DNA from: Marvinbryantia formatexigens DSM 14469
Lineage (GTDB): Bacteria; Bacillota; Clostridia; Lachnospirales; Lachnospiraceae
Direction of reading: 5' to 3'
NCBI RefSeq assembly: GCF_025148285.1
Contig: NZ_CP102268.1
Coordinates: 2,397,001 to 2,461,000, forward strand
Length of the DNA stretch: 64,000 nt
Translations under genes and position numbers: made by a program
The notes under the pieces: generated by a model
What the model saw: the letters and a program-made list of their open reading frames with translations, nothing else
Told to the model about the DNA's origin: nothing
The model's database searches: none
In this document: positions 54,263 to 62,479 of the stretch, piece by piece
Layout: each line of letters opens with the position of its first letter
How positions within the stretch are numbered: position 1 is the first letter of the stretch

Positions 54263-55183
54263 CTAAAGCCCTTTCCGGTATTGCAGGGGCGTACACCCGC
54301 ACACCAGCCGGAAGGTACGCATAAAGTTGCCCAGATTATTGAAGCCGCTTTCCAGGGCGATTTCCGTTACAGAATGGTCGGTTTCTTTCAGAAGACGGCA
54401 GGCATACCGGATACGCATCTCATTTAAATAGGTAATTGGCGGTCTGCCGATGATTTTTTTGAAGAAGCGGCAGAAATACTGCTCGTTCATGTTTGCCTGG
54501 GCGGCAAGCTCCTGCATGGTAACTTTTTCGGTCATGTGTTCCTGCATGTAGGAGAGCGTTTTTTTGACGGTGTCTACCCGCCTGTCTGCGGGCATCTGGG
54601 AGACAGCAAGGAGATTCTGCTCGGAAAAGGCGGCGAAAATATTTAAAAGCGACGCCTTTGCGCGCATATACTGCGGGAGGCTGCTCACACGATACTGGCT
54701 GCGGAGGTTGGAAGCGCCGGAGGGAAGCCCGGCGGCGTCCGCAATCTGCAGAAATTCGCGTTTCAGAATGACGAAGCAGGGATTTTGGCGATAAATCAGT
54801 CCGGGAAGCGATAATGAGCCTTCTGCAAGCGGCTGCACAAGCTTTTCCTGCACCGGGTCTGCGGCAAAAGCGCGCAGCATGGACAGGGAAAAGACGAACG
54901 CCATTTCCCGGTAATCTTTTTCTGAATAAATGTAATGGAGGTCTCCGCTTTTTATCAGACAAAAGCACTCTTCTTCAATTTCATATTTTTCCATATTGAT
55001 TTCCAGATGAAAACAGCCCTGTTCAAAATAAATAATCTCCAGCTCCTCATGCCAGTGGTGCTTTGCCAGAAACGGCGTACCGGCGGGAGAGGCGGCGCTG
55101 TCCGCCTGATAACAGGCGCAGGGAAAAGCGGCGGTGCCGTGCAGCCGGTTTTCTTTCAGGGGCGTGATGTCAGAATGCTTCAT
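54263..55183 (-). CDS. AraC family regulator with cupin-like sensor
   Basis: A 306-residue regulator. The ATG at 55183 (MKHSDITPLKENRL) follows AGGAGG; upstream in-frame sequence is not family-like. The N-terminal cupin (HHWHEELEIIYFEQGCFHLEI) binds a sugar ligand. Two helix-turn-helix motifs end the protein (KVTMQELAAQANMNEQYFCRFFKK and SVTEIALESGFNNLGNFMRTFRLVCG). It precedes the GH13 gene by 163 bp, which holds an imperfect hairpin (ccggctct/agagccgg, 54176-54217) and a possible separate promoter. Confidence 0.9.
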   Translation of the reverse strand: MKHSDITPLKENRLHGTAAFPCACYQADSAASPAGTPFLAKHHWHEELEIIYFEQGCFHLEINMEKYEIEEECFCLIKSGDLHYIYSEKDYREMAFVFSLSMLRAFAADPVQEKLVQPLAEGSLSLPGLIYRQNPCFVILKREFLQIADAAGLPSGASNLRSQYRVSSLPQYMRAKASLLNIFAAFSEQNLLAVSQMPADRRVDTVKKTLSYMQEHMTEKVTMQELAAQANMNEQYFCRFFKKIIGRPPITYLNEMRIRYACRLLKETDHSVTEIALESGFNNLGNFMRTFRLVCGCTPLQYRKGL

Positions 55184-55376
55184 AGATTCCTCCTGTGGGG
55201 TTGAGGCGTAAAAACATGATTCAGGTGTGAGCAAATCCCATTTGCGAAGCAAATATAAAATGGATCTGCAAAGGTTACCGGAACAGAGTGAACAGCAACA
55301 CTGTATCATATATTGGGGATACTGGCAAGCGTAATAACAGGATAAAAATACTATTAAATCAATATTTATAAAATAC
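55184..55376. other. Intergenic region between the AraC gene and the B12 riboswitch promoter
   Basis: 193 bp with only a short stem (atttgc/gcaaat near 55230-55246). No gene or other signal was recognised. Confidence 0.4.
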
Positions 55377-55405
55377 TTGTACTTTTGAAAAAAGGGTGAT
55401 ATGAT
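55377..55405 (+). promoter_or_regulatory. Promoter of the cobalamin-riboswitch operon
   Basis: TTGTAC (55377-55382), a 17-bp spacer and TATGAT (55400-55405). It lies just upstream of the riboswitch, with transcription starting near 55412. Confidence 0.75.
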
Positions 55406-55422
55406 GTATATAACTTCATAGA

Positions 55423-55645
55423 GCAATGCAACAGGTGCAGAGAACGGCATCGCCGTACTTTTGTTAAAAGGGAAACAGGTGAAAATCCTGTACGATCTCG
55501 TCACTGTATGCAGGGAGTGCAGAACAAAGCGCGTCGGCGCAGCCACTGGGAAACCGGGAAGGCAGTTTCTGTGTGATGATCTGCAAGTCAGGAAACCTGC
55601 CTGCTGCTGGTACGGGACCAGGGATACCGGTCCGAATCACGAGTA
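55423..55645 (+). promoter_or_regulatory. Cobalamin riboswitch
   Basis: An adenosylcobalamin-type aptamer: ACAGGTGC at the start, AAAAGGGAAACAGGTGAAAATCC (split as AAAGGGAA and GGTGAAAATCC), GTCACTGTAT, and the B12 box AAGTCAGGAAACCTGCC near 55585-55601, closing with TCACGAG. It probably controls the operon by termination at the hairpin that follows. Bound cobalamin should switch the genes off. Confidence 0.95.
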
Positions 55646-55682
55646 ATTGATTGTACCGTTTTGCATGTTCTGCAGCCGCACG

Positions 55683-55714
55683 AATCTTTTACTTATCCAG
55701 GTAAAAGATTTTTT
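55683..55714 (+). terminator. Riboswitch expression-platform terminator
   Basis: atcttttac pairs with gtaaaagat around a short loop, followed by a T-rich tail. It lies 38 bp after the aptamer, consistent with ligand-dependent termination. Confidence 0.85.
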
Positions 55715-55946
55715 ATTTTGTGAGAGATTTTCGCAGATTTCTGCCGGATAAGAAAGAGCGGAAAGCAGATTTTTGCGGTTGTGCATGTTCCTTCTTCCGT
55801 GCCGAAATGGAGACGACGTCCGGGCAGAAACGCCCTGTGGATTCAGAATTTCTGAACCGGCGTCACGGATATTGCTGATGCAAAAATTTACATACATCAG
55901 AGACAGAGCGGACTGCTTTGTCTGAAAAATTAAGGAGGATAAGAAC
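55715..55946 (+). other. Remaining 5' leader of the B12 operon
   Basis: 232 bp after the terminator with small stems (ttcagaa/ttctgaa near 55837-55850) and the ribosome-binding site AAGGAGG before 55947. No ORF with a ribosome-binding site was seen. It may stabilise the mRNA; no known motif was recognised. Confidence 0.35.
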
Positions 55947-56969
55947 ATGAAAAACAGATTGTGGAAATTGCTGGCAGCAGGAGTTGGAGCAGCAACCTTA
56001 ATGATGGGCGCTGTAGGTGTACAGGCAGAGGAAGCAGCTACAGAGGCTGTATCGGAAGAGGCGACCGAAGCTGCAGCAGAGGATACGACTGAGGCTGCGG
56101 AGGAAGAAGCAGAGGACGAAGAAAACTATGAGACCGGCGATGCTTCCAAGGACAATCCGAGAAACCAGGATGAGATTGGCGAGAAGGAGCTGCTGGTAGT
56201 AAGCTTCGGTACAAGCTACAATGACAACCGTGTGGCAACCATCGGCGCTATCGAGAACGCGATGGAAGAAGCATTCCCGGATTACTCCGTAAGAAGAGGC
56301 TTCACAGCACAGATTATCATCGACCATGTAAAAAATCGTGACGGCGAAGTAATTGATAACTTTGGCGAAGCGCTGAACAGAGCAATCGACAACGGCGTAA
56401 AGACGCTGGTTGTACAGCCGACACATCTGATGAATGGTCTGGAGTATAACGATGTGATTGATGAGCTTGCACAGTATGCAGAGGAATTTGAGCAGGTTGT
56501 GGTAGGCGATCCGCTTCTGACTACCGACGAGGACTACGACACTGTAATCAGTGCGATTACAGAGGACACAAAGGCACAGGATGACGGCGAGACCGCAATC
56601 GTGTTCATGGGACATGGCACGGAGGCAGAATCCAACCAGATTTATGCAACCATGCAGGAGAAGCTGACAGCGGCAGGCTATGCAAACTACTTTGTAGGTA
56701 CAGTAGAAGCAACTCCGTCGCTGGATGATGTACTGGCAGCAGTACAGGCAGGTGAATATAAAAAGGTAGTTCTTCAGCCGCTGATGATTGTTGCGGGCGA
56801 CCACGCAAACAACGATATGGCAGGCGACGAGGAAGGCGCATGGAAGAAGACTTTTGAGGATGCTGGCTATGAAGTAACCTGCAATCTGAAGGGTCTGGGA
56901 GAGATGCCGGCAATCCAGGAGCTTCTGGTTGCACATGCACAGAAGGCGATTGACAGTCTTGCTGAATAA
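55947..56969 (+). CDS. cbiK: Exported CbiK-like sirohydrochlorin cobaltochelatase
   Basis: A 340-residue protein. A clear signal peptide (residues 1-27, GVQA-EEA) and an acidic Glu/Ala/Thr linker (28-60) precede a CbiK-type chelatase domain (80-338) with the metal-binding/catalytic H223 (FMGHGT), E254 (GTVEATPS) and H286 (GDHANNDM). Cytosolic CbiK inserts Co2+ into sirohydrochlorin in anaerobic B12 synthesis; a periplasmic form exists in Desulfovibrio. Here the enzyme would act outside the cell, with no wall anchor or lipobox. Position after a B12 riboswitch and before an importer suggests metal or tetrapyrrole capture rather than biosynthesis. Function is inference. Confidence 0.85.
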   Translation: MKNRLWKLLAAGVGAATLMMGAVGVQAEEAATEAVSEEATEAAAEDTTEAAEEEAEDEENYETGDASKDNPRNQDEIGEKELLVVSFGTSYNDNRVATIGAIENAMEEAFPDYSVRRGFTAQIIIDHVKNRDGEVIDNFGEALNRAIDNGVKTLVVQPTHLMNGLEYNDVIDELAQYAEEFEQVVVGDPLLTTDEDYDTVISAITEDTKAQDDGETAIVFMGHGTEAESNQIYATMQEKLTAAGYANYFVGTVEATPSLDDVLAAVQAGEYKKVVLQPLMIVAGDHANNDMAGDEEGAWKKTFEDAGYEVTCNLKGLGEMPAIQELLVAHAQKAIDSLAE

Positions 56970-57023
56970 ACGGACATGTCTGCTGATGCAGGCGTCACCA
57001 TTTATGAAAAGAGGCATATTTGA

Positions 57024-57941
57024 ATGAAAAAGTTTAAAGCAACAGTGCTGGCTGCGGTATTCGCAGCCGGCATGATGAGCGCACTGGCGTGCGCAGAGGA
57101 AACGGAAACAGAGGTAACGACGGAAGCGGTCTCAGTGGCGGCAGAGAGCGGCACAGAAAGCCAGGTGGCGTCGAAGGATGAAATGGCGCCGGTCGAGGAT
57201 ATTGTGACGGAAGACATGACGCCGGTTTATGCAGACAGTCTTGTGGACGGCGTGTACAGTATCAAAGTGGATTCCAGCTCCTCCATGTTCAGCATTGAGG
57301 AATGCGAGCTGACGGTGGCGGACGGAAAAATGACAGCCGTCATGACAATGGGCGGTACCGGTTATCTGTACCTGTACATGGGCACCGGCGAGGAAGCCGT
57401 TGCCGCATCGGAGGAGGAGTACATACCGTTTGTGGAAACAGAGGACGGAAAGCACACCTTCGAGGTTCCGGTGGAAGCGCTGGATATGGGCGTTGACTGC
57501 GCTGCATTCAGTAAAAAGAAGGAAAAATGGTATGACCGTACGCTGGTATTCCGGGCAGATTCCCTGCCGCAGGAAGCATTTGCGGAGGGCACCATTACAT
57601 CGCTGGAGGATTTGAACCTGGAGGACGGCAGCTATCAGATTGAAGTCGGGCTGGAGGGCGGCTCCGGCAGGGCTACGGTGGAATCTCCTGCAACGCTGAC
57701 GGTGGCGGACGGCAAGGCTACGGCTACGATTATCTGGAGCAGCAATTCCTACGATTACATGATCGTAAATGATGAAAAGCTTGAGCCGGTTACGATGGAA
57801 GAGCATTCTACGTTTGAAATTCCGGTGACGGGCTTCGACTGGAAAATGCCGGTGGTTGCGGATACGATTGCCATGAGCACGCCGCACGAGATTGAGTATA
57901 CCCTGTATTTTGATTCATCGACGATTGAAAAGGCGGAATAA
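57024..57941 (+). CDS. Secreted two-domain protein of unknown function in the B12 operon
   Basis: A 305-residue protein with a signal peptide (1-25, ACA-EET) and an acidic linker. Two related beta-sandwich-like domains follow: about 75-185 (DGVYSIKVDSSSSMFS, LTVADGKMTAVMTMGG) and about 195-300 (DGSYQIEVGLEGG, LTVADGKATATIIWSS). Each has the pattern DG-Y-I-V, LTVADGK-TA, F-EVPV or F-EIPV, and LVF or LYF. It resembles NEAT-type haem-binding layout in size and position, but I see no clear NEAT haem motif. It may bind a tetrapyrrole or corrinoid and pass it to the importer. The stop overlaps the next start codon. Confidence 0.75.
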   Translation: MKKFKATVLAAVFAAGMMSALACAEETETEVTTEAVSVAAESGTESQVASKDEMAPVEDIVTEDMTPVYADSLVDGVYSIKVDSSSSMFSIEECELTVADGKMTAVMTMGGTGYLYLYMGTGEEAVAASEEEYIPFVETEDGKHTFEVPVEALDMGVDCAAFSKKKEKWYDRTLVFRADSLPQEAFAEGTITSLEDLNLEDGSYQIEVGLEGGSGRATVESPATLTVADGKATATIIWSSNSYDYMIVNDEKLEPVTMEEHSTFEIPVTGFDWKMPVVADTIAMSTPHEIEYTLYFDSSTIEKAE

Positions 57942-59092
57942 TGAAAAGAACGATTGTTTTTTTCCGGACGTTCCTGCTATCAGTGTTTTTTCTGCTCTGC
58001 TGCGCCGCTGCGGTGTGCGCGGCAGAGCCGTCTGATACGGCGCCGGATTTTGGAAGCATGAAGAAAGAGAGCAGTATGGAGCTTCTTTATGCAGAGCAGT
58101 TTTCAGTGGACTATTATGAGGGCGGCTATGCCCTGATTACAATCAGGGAGAGCGGCCGTTTTCTTGTTGTTCCGGAGGATAAACCGGTTCCGGAAAATCT
58201 GGATGAGGATATTGTGGTCATTCAGAAGCCTCTTCAGAATATTTATCTTGTCGCCACCTCGGCGATGGACCTGTTCTGTGCGCTGGACGGCACGGACGCC
58301 ATCAGCCTGTCGGGCACAGACGCTTCCGGCTGGTACGTGGAGAAGGCGCGCGAGGAAATGGAAAATGGTAATATTGTCTATGCCGGAAAATACAGTGCGC
58401 CGGATTATGAGCTGATTTTATCGAAGAACTGTGACCTGGCGGTGGAATCCACCATGATTTATCACACGCCGGAGGTAAAGGAAAAGCTGGAGGAATTTGG
58501 CATTCCGGTGCTGGTGGAGCGTTCTAGCTACGAGACGCATCCACTTGGCAGGACGGAGTGGCTGAAGCTGTACGCGGTGCTCCTTGGAAAAGAGGAGCTG
58601 GCGGATACGCTGTTTTCCGAGCAGGCGGAAAAGCTGGAGGAAGTGCTTGCGCAGGAGAATACCGGGAAAACGGTGGCATTTTTCTACATCAGCTCCAGCG
58701 GCTATGCAAATGTGCGTAAAAGCGGCGATTATGTGGCGAAGATGATTGAGCTGGCGGGCGGAAAATATATTTTTGACGATCTGGGTGATTCTGATAATGC
58801 GCTTTCCACCATGAATATGCAGATGGAGGAATTTTACGCGAAGGCAAAGGATGCCGATTATCTGATTTACAACAGCACGATCGACGGAGAGCTGTATACG
58901 CTGGATGAATTGTTTGCCAAAAGCAGTCTGCTGAAGGATTTTAAGGCGGTACAGAACGGGAATGTTTACTGCACCGGGAAGAATCTTTTCCAGGAGACGA
59001 TGGGACTTGGTACCATGATTGCCGATATTCATACGATGCTCACGAGCGAGACGGGAGCGGATGAATTTACGTATATGCACAGGCTGAAATAA
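57941..59092 (+). CDS. BtuF/FepB-type ABC substrate-binding protein
   Basis: A 383-residue periplasmic-binding-protein family (PF01497 type) member. A signal peptide (about 1-27) ends near AAVCAA-EPS; a lipobox in FLLCC is possible. The domain shows LILSKNCDLAVESTMIYHTPEV, IPVLVERSSYETHPLGRTEWLK and FYISSSGYANVRKSGDYVAKMIELAGGKYIFDDLG, typical of B12, haem and siderophore binders. Translational overlap with the preceding gene suggests they work together. It delivers ligand to the FecCD-type permease. Confidence 0.9.
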   Translation: MKRTIVFFRTFLLSVFFLLCCAAAVCAAEPSDTAPDFGSMKKESSMELLYAEQFSVDYYEGGYALITIRESGRFLVVPEDKPVPENLDEDIVVIQKPLQNIYLVATSAMDLFCALDGTDAISLSGTDASGWYVEKAREEMENGNIVYAGKYSAPDYELILSKNCDLAVESTMIYHTPEVKEKLEEFGIPVLVERSSYETHPLGRTEWLKLYAVLLGKEELADTLFSEQAEKLEEVLAQENTGKTVAFFYISSSGYANVRKSGDYVAKMIELAGGKYIFDDLGDSDNALSTMNMQMEEFYAKAKDADYLIYNSTIDGELYTLDELFAKSSLLKDFKAVQNGNVYCTGKNLFQETMGLGTMIADIHTMLTSETGADEFTYMHRLK

Positions 59093-59191
59093 TGTAACAG
59101 TCCGGGCAGGCTGCTCTGCCTTGGAAGAATGGCGTCTGTCCGGCATGGGCAGACAGGATTTGTTTTAACAGCGGTAAGGAGCGCGGAAAGC

Positions 59192-60220
59192 ATGAAGCAT
59201 AAATCTTATATCCGGTATCAGATTTCGTTTATTTTATTGTTTGTTCTGCTCGCTGTGCTCTTTTTCTGGAATATTAACTCCGGCAGTATTCATCTGTCGG
59301 TAAAAGAAGTCTACGATATTATTGTGCACCGGACAGGGGAGGATACTGCGTACAATATTGTCTGGGAAATCCGCCTGCCGCGTATTCTGGCGGCGATTAT
59401 CCTGGGAGGCGCGCTTTCCGTGTCCGGTTTTCTGCTGCAGACGTTTTTTAACAACCCGATTGCCGGTCCCTTCGTGCTGGGCATTTCCTCCGGCGCGAAG
59501 CTGGTGGTTTCCCTCGTGATGATTTACCTCCTTGGCAAAGGGCTTGTAGCCGGGTCGCAGATACTGATTCTGGCGGCGTTTGCCGGTTCTATGATTTCGA
59601 TGGGCTTTATTCTGTTGATTTCCAGAAAGGTAAACAGTATGTCTATGCTGGTAATCGGCGGCGTCATGATCGGCTATATCTGTTCCGCAGTTACGGATTT
59701 CGTGGTGACTTTTGCGGATGATTCCAATATCGTGAATCTGCACAACTGGTCGATGGGCAGCTTTTCCGGCATGAGCTGGGACAATATTTCTGTGATGGCG
59801 GTGGTGGTTTTTGCAGCGCTGGCTATCACCTTTTTGATGTCGAAACCGATCGGGGCATACCAGCTCGGCGAGGTCTATGCCCGCAACATGGGTGTGAATA
59901 TCAAAGCGTTCCGCATACAGCTGATTTTGCTCTCCAGTCTTTTGTCCGCCTGCGTTACTGCCTTTGCCGGACCGATTTCTTTCGTGGGTATTGCGGTTCC
60001 GCATCTTGTCAAAAGTCTGATGAAAACAGCAAAGCCGATTCTGGTGATTCCGGCGTGCTTCCTGGGCGGCGCAGTCTTCTGTCTTTTCTGTGACATGATC
60101 GCCCGGACAGTATTTGCCCCCACCGAGCTGTCCATCAGCTCCGTGACGGCAATCTTCGGTGCTCCGGTCGTCATATATGCCATGTTCGCGCAAAAATCAA
60201 GCCGTGCGAAAATGGACTGA
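59192..60220 (+). CDS. FecCD/BtuC-type ABC permease
   Basis: A 342-residue permease with about ten helices. The ATG at 59192 has AAGGAG upstream. Motifs: RLPRILAAIILGGALSVSG followed by LLQTFFNNPIAGPFVLGISSGA, then GPISFVGIAVPHLVKSL and SVTAIFGAPVVIYAMF. It imports B12, haem or ferric siderophores as a homodimer. The B12 riboswitch favours corrinoids or related tetrapyrroles. Its last codons lie inside the first copy of a 132-bp tandem repeat. Confidence 0.93.
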   Translation: MKHKSYIRYQISFILLFVLLAVLFFWNINSGSIHLSVKEVYDIIVHRTGEDTAYNIVWEIRLPRILAAIILGGALSVSGFLLQTFFNNPIAGPFVLGISSGAKLVVSLVMIYLLGKGLVAGSQILILAAFAGSMISMGFILLISRKVNSMSMLVIGGVMIGYICSAVTDFVVTFADDSNIVNLHNWSMGSFSGMSWDNISVMAVVVFAALAITFLMSKPIGAYQLGEVYARNMGVNIKAFRIQLILLSSLLSACVTAFAGPISFVGIAVPHLVKSLMKTAKPILVIPACFLGGAVFCLFCDMIARTVFAPTELSISSVTAIFGAPVVIYAMFAQKSSRAKMD

Positions 60221-60786
60221 TGTCTATGCGGCTGCTTGCAGACGCAGGAGACAGCAGCCATTTTCATAGGGCGGAGCCCGCGACCGAGATGGAGCGAAGC
60301 GGAATCGAGGTGAGCACGGCTTGATTTCGGGAAAAGAGAGAAAATGGACTGATGTCTATGCGGCTGCCTGCAGACGCAGGAGACAACAGCCATTTTCATA
60401 GGGCGGAGCCCGCGACCGAGATGAAGCGAAGCGGAATCGAGGTGAGCACGGCTTGATTTTAGGAAAAGAGCGAAAATGGACTGATGTCTATGCGGCTGCT
60501 TGCAGACGCAGGAGACAGCAGCCATTTTCATAGGGCGGAGCCCGCGACCGAGATGAAGCGAAGCGGAATCGAGGTGAGCACGGCTTGATTTCGGGAAAAG
60601 AGAGAAAATGGACTGATGTCTATGCGGCTGCTTGCAGACGCAGGAGACAGCAGCCATTTTCATAGGGCGGAGCCCGCGACAGAGATGGAGCGAAGCGGAA
60701 TCGAGGTGAGCACGGCTTGATTTGAGGAAAAGAGAGAAAATGGACTGATGTCTATGCGGCTGCTTGCAGACGCAAGAGACAACAGA
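60211..60786 (+). repeat. 132-bp tandem repeat, 4.4 copies
   Basis: Copies begin at 60211, 60343, 60475, 60607 and 60739; the last is a 48-bp partial unit. The period is exactly 132 bp and copies differ at few positions. Each unit starts with the permease's final codons (aatggactga), then a 48-bp part with a ggctgc/gcagcc stem, then an 84-bp part bounded by ccattttc and gaaaatgg in inverted orientation and rich in gagcgaagcgg. The partial copy runs into the ATPase ribosome-binding site. The repeat also contains gcacggcttgat, the inverse of a sequence in the permease gene (60196-60207). Confidence 0.95.
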
Positions 60787-60798
60787 GGGGAGGTTTCT

Positions 60799-61896
60799 AT
60801 GGATAATTTTTATATTTATACAGACCACATGACGGTCGGCTACAACGGCAGACCCTTAATCCGCGATATTGAAATCAAGGTGCGTCGCGGGGAGATTCTT
60901 ACCCTCATTGGTCCGAACGGCGCCGGAAAATCCACCATTTTGAAGAGCATTACGAAACAGCTTTCCCTGATTGGCGGCACGGTTTATCTGGAGCAGAAAA
61001 ATATGCAGGCGATGTCGGATAAAGAGCTTTCGCGCAAGCTGTCGGTGGTGATGACAGACCGCATCCGGCCGGAGCTGATGACCTGCGAGGACGTGGTGGC
61101 GGCAGGGCGTTATCCGTACACCGGGCGGCTGGGGATTTTGACGGACAATGACCGGAAAATTGTGCGGGAATCTATGGAGCTGGTGCATGCACTGGATTTG
61201 TGCGACTGCGATTTCACGCAGATCAGCGATGGACAGCGCCAACGGGTTTTGCTTGCAAAAGCCATCTGTCAGGAGCCGGAAATTATCATTCTGGATGAAC
61301 CGACCTCGTTTCTGGATATCCGGCACAAGCTGGAGCTGCTGACAATCCTCAAAAAGCTCGTGCGTGAAAAGCAGATTGCGGTCATCATGTCGCTGCACGA
61401 ACTGGATCTTGCGCAGAAAATTTCCGATACGGTCATTTGCGTGCACGGGGATAAAATCGATAAATACGGGACGCCGGAGGAAATATTCACGGACAGCTAT
61501 ATCCATAAGCTGTACGGGCTGACAAGCGGCAGCTATAACGCGGATTTCGGCTGCCTGGAAATGGAGCCGCCGCACGGCAGACCGGAAATTTTTGTAATCG
61601 GCGGGAACGGGAGCGGTATCGCACAGTACCGCAGACTGGCGCGCGGCGGCGTGCCGTTTGCTGCCGGTATCCTCCACGAAAATGATGTCGATTACGAGGT
61701 GGCGAAAGCGCTGGCGGCAGAGGTAGTCTGTGAAAAAGCCTTTGAGCCGGTCAGTGGGGAAACATACCAGAGGGCTCTTGCTGTCATGAAGGAGTGCCGT
61801 CAGGTGCTCTGCTGCCTGCAGGAATTCGGAACCCTGAACCAGAAAAACAGGGAGCTTCTGGAGGAAGCGAAACGGCAGGGAATAGAAATTGTGTAG
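60799..61896 (+). CDS. FecE/BtuD-type ABC ATPase with C-terminal extension
   Basis: A 365-residue ATPase. The ATG at 60799 follows GGGGAGG. Walker A GPNGAGKS (38-45), signature SDGQRQR, Walker B IIILDEPTSFLD. A domain of about 115 residues follows the usual about 250-residue ATPase: PEIFVIGGNGSGIAQYRRLARGG, then ENDVDYEVAKALAAEVVCEKAFEPVS and RQVLCCLQEFGTLNQKNRELL. The extension looks like a nucleotide-binding Rossmann-type domain of unknown role and could regulate transport. It completes the importer encoded upstream. Confidence 0.9.
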   Translation: MDNFYIYTDHMTVGYNGRPLIRDIEIKVRRGEILTLIGPNGAGKSTILKSITKQLSLIGGTVYLEQKNMQAMSDKELSRKLSVVMTDRIRPELMTCEDVVAAGRYPYTGRLGILTDNDRKIVRESMELVHALDLCDCDFTQISDGQRQRVLLAKAICQEPEIIILDEPTSFLDIRHKLELLTILKKLVREKQIAVIMSLHELDLAQKISDTVICVHGDKIDKYGTPEEIFTDSYIHKLYGLTSGSYNADFGCLEMEPPHGRPEIFVIGGNGSGIAQYRRLARGGVPFAAGILHENDVDYEVAKALAAEVVCEKAFEPVSGETYQRALAVMKECRQVLCCLQEFGTLNQKNRELLEEAKRQGIEIV

Positions 61897-61919
61897 CGAC
61901 TGGGAACGGAAAACGGGGG

Positions 61920-61948
61920 TTGACATCCGCCGGAAATGAAATTATAAT
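61920..61948 (+). promoter_or_regulatory. Perfect consensus promoter of the ABC-F gene
   Basis: TTGACA (61920-61925), a 17-bp spacer and TATAAT (61943-61948), the full sigma-A consensus. Transcription should start near 61955, about 525 nt before the ABC-F start codon. Confidence 0.88.
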
Positions 61949-61982
61949 GGCAGAAACGAACGGTTATCGGAAAGGAGAAGAA

Positions 61983-61994
61983 ATGAAGAAATAA
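61983..61994 (+). CDS. Three-codon leader ORF (Met-Lys-Lys)
   Basis: ATG AAG AAA TAA, preceded by the strong ribosome-binding site AAAGGAG at 5 bp and about 28 nt after the predicted transcript start. Very short upstream ORFs control some ABC-F antibiotic-resistance genes in Firmicutes by ribosome stalling. Translation here is inference from spacing and position. Confidence 0.5.
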   Translation: MKK

Positions 61995-62028
61995 CAGACT
62001 TCTAGTAACAGAAAAGATGTCAGAGTGT

Positions 62029-62058
62029 TCTGCAGACTTTTGCAGACAGATGTTTTTT
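62029..62058 (+). terminator. Possible attenuator hairpin after the leader ORF
   Basis: tctgca/tgcaga with a six-base loop, then six bases and a T6 run. The stem is short, so it is weak evidence, but it lies only about 35 nt after the leader ORF. Confidence 0.35.
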
Positions 62059-62202
62059 GGTTGCCATGCATCCGAAGGGAGCTGCCGGTGGCAGGTCCTG
62101 CAGGTGTTGCTGGAAGTGGGGTTATGTTCATTTCTTCTCTTTTTTCATGCGCGGAAACGGCGATTGCCTGCGCCGCAGTGCGGGACAGACGCCCGGCGGC
62201 TA

Positions 62203-62373
62203 AATATATGCACGCCGGTAAGCCTCCGCCGGATGACAATACATGCGGAGGGTTTCTGCCAGGCAGATAATGTGTGTGGCGAATCGCCACCGGGCGAACA
62301 ATGCGTGTGGCGGTCGTCTGACGGACAGATAAAACGCACGGCGGGTCGCTATCGGACAGACAAACCGCGCTGG
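62203..62373. repeat. Degenerate tandem repeat of about 31 bp
   Basis: Five to six imperfect units of 30-33 bp, each with a version of aatgcgtgtggcgg and ggacaga. The spacing is about three DNA helical turns. The period leaves frames open on both strands, but no ribosome-binding site supports a gene. Confidence 0.55.
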
Positions 62374-62437
62374 CATACTTCCCGGTGCGCGCGGGGCGTT
62401 GTGCAGATGAAAACAGAGAAAGAAAATACCGGTGAGC

Positions 62438-62476
62438 ATCCCTCCTCTGGCAGCAGCTATTATGCCAGGGAGGGAT
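62438..62476 (+). promoter_or_regulatory. Hairpin covering the ABC-F ribosome-binding site
   Basis: atccctcc and ctggca pair with tgccag and ggagggat (one bulge). The 3' arm includes the GGGAGG ribosome-binding site and is followed by TTTT before the ATG. It would block translation, or act as a terminator, unless opened. Confidence 0.65.
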
Positions 62477-62479
62477 TTT

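Larger units (their letters stand above)
61897..62479 (+). promoter_or_regulatory. Long leader region of the ABC-F gene
   Basis: 583 bp between the ATPase and the ABC-F gene. It contains a consensus promoter, a three-codon ORF, a terminator-like hairpin, degenerate repeats of about 31 bp and a final hairpin covering the ribosome-binding site, each listed separately. The layout resembles ribosome-mediated attenuators of ABC-F resistance genes. Confidence 0.6.

Noticed and set aside
55461-55646. A 61-residue ORF upstream of the chelatase gene
   Set aside because: It lies entirely inside the cobalamin riboswitch aptamer.
60211-60786. CRISPR array
   Set aside because: The units are 132 bp with no unique spacers between them, and no cas genes are nearby. 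It is a plain tandem repeat.
59875-60828. A 317-residue open frame on the minus strand across the 132-bp repeat, with repeated KQPHRHQSIF motifs
   Set aside because: The 132-bp period is a multiple of three, so any frame stays open through the array. It overlaps the permease gene and has no ribosome-binding site.
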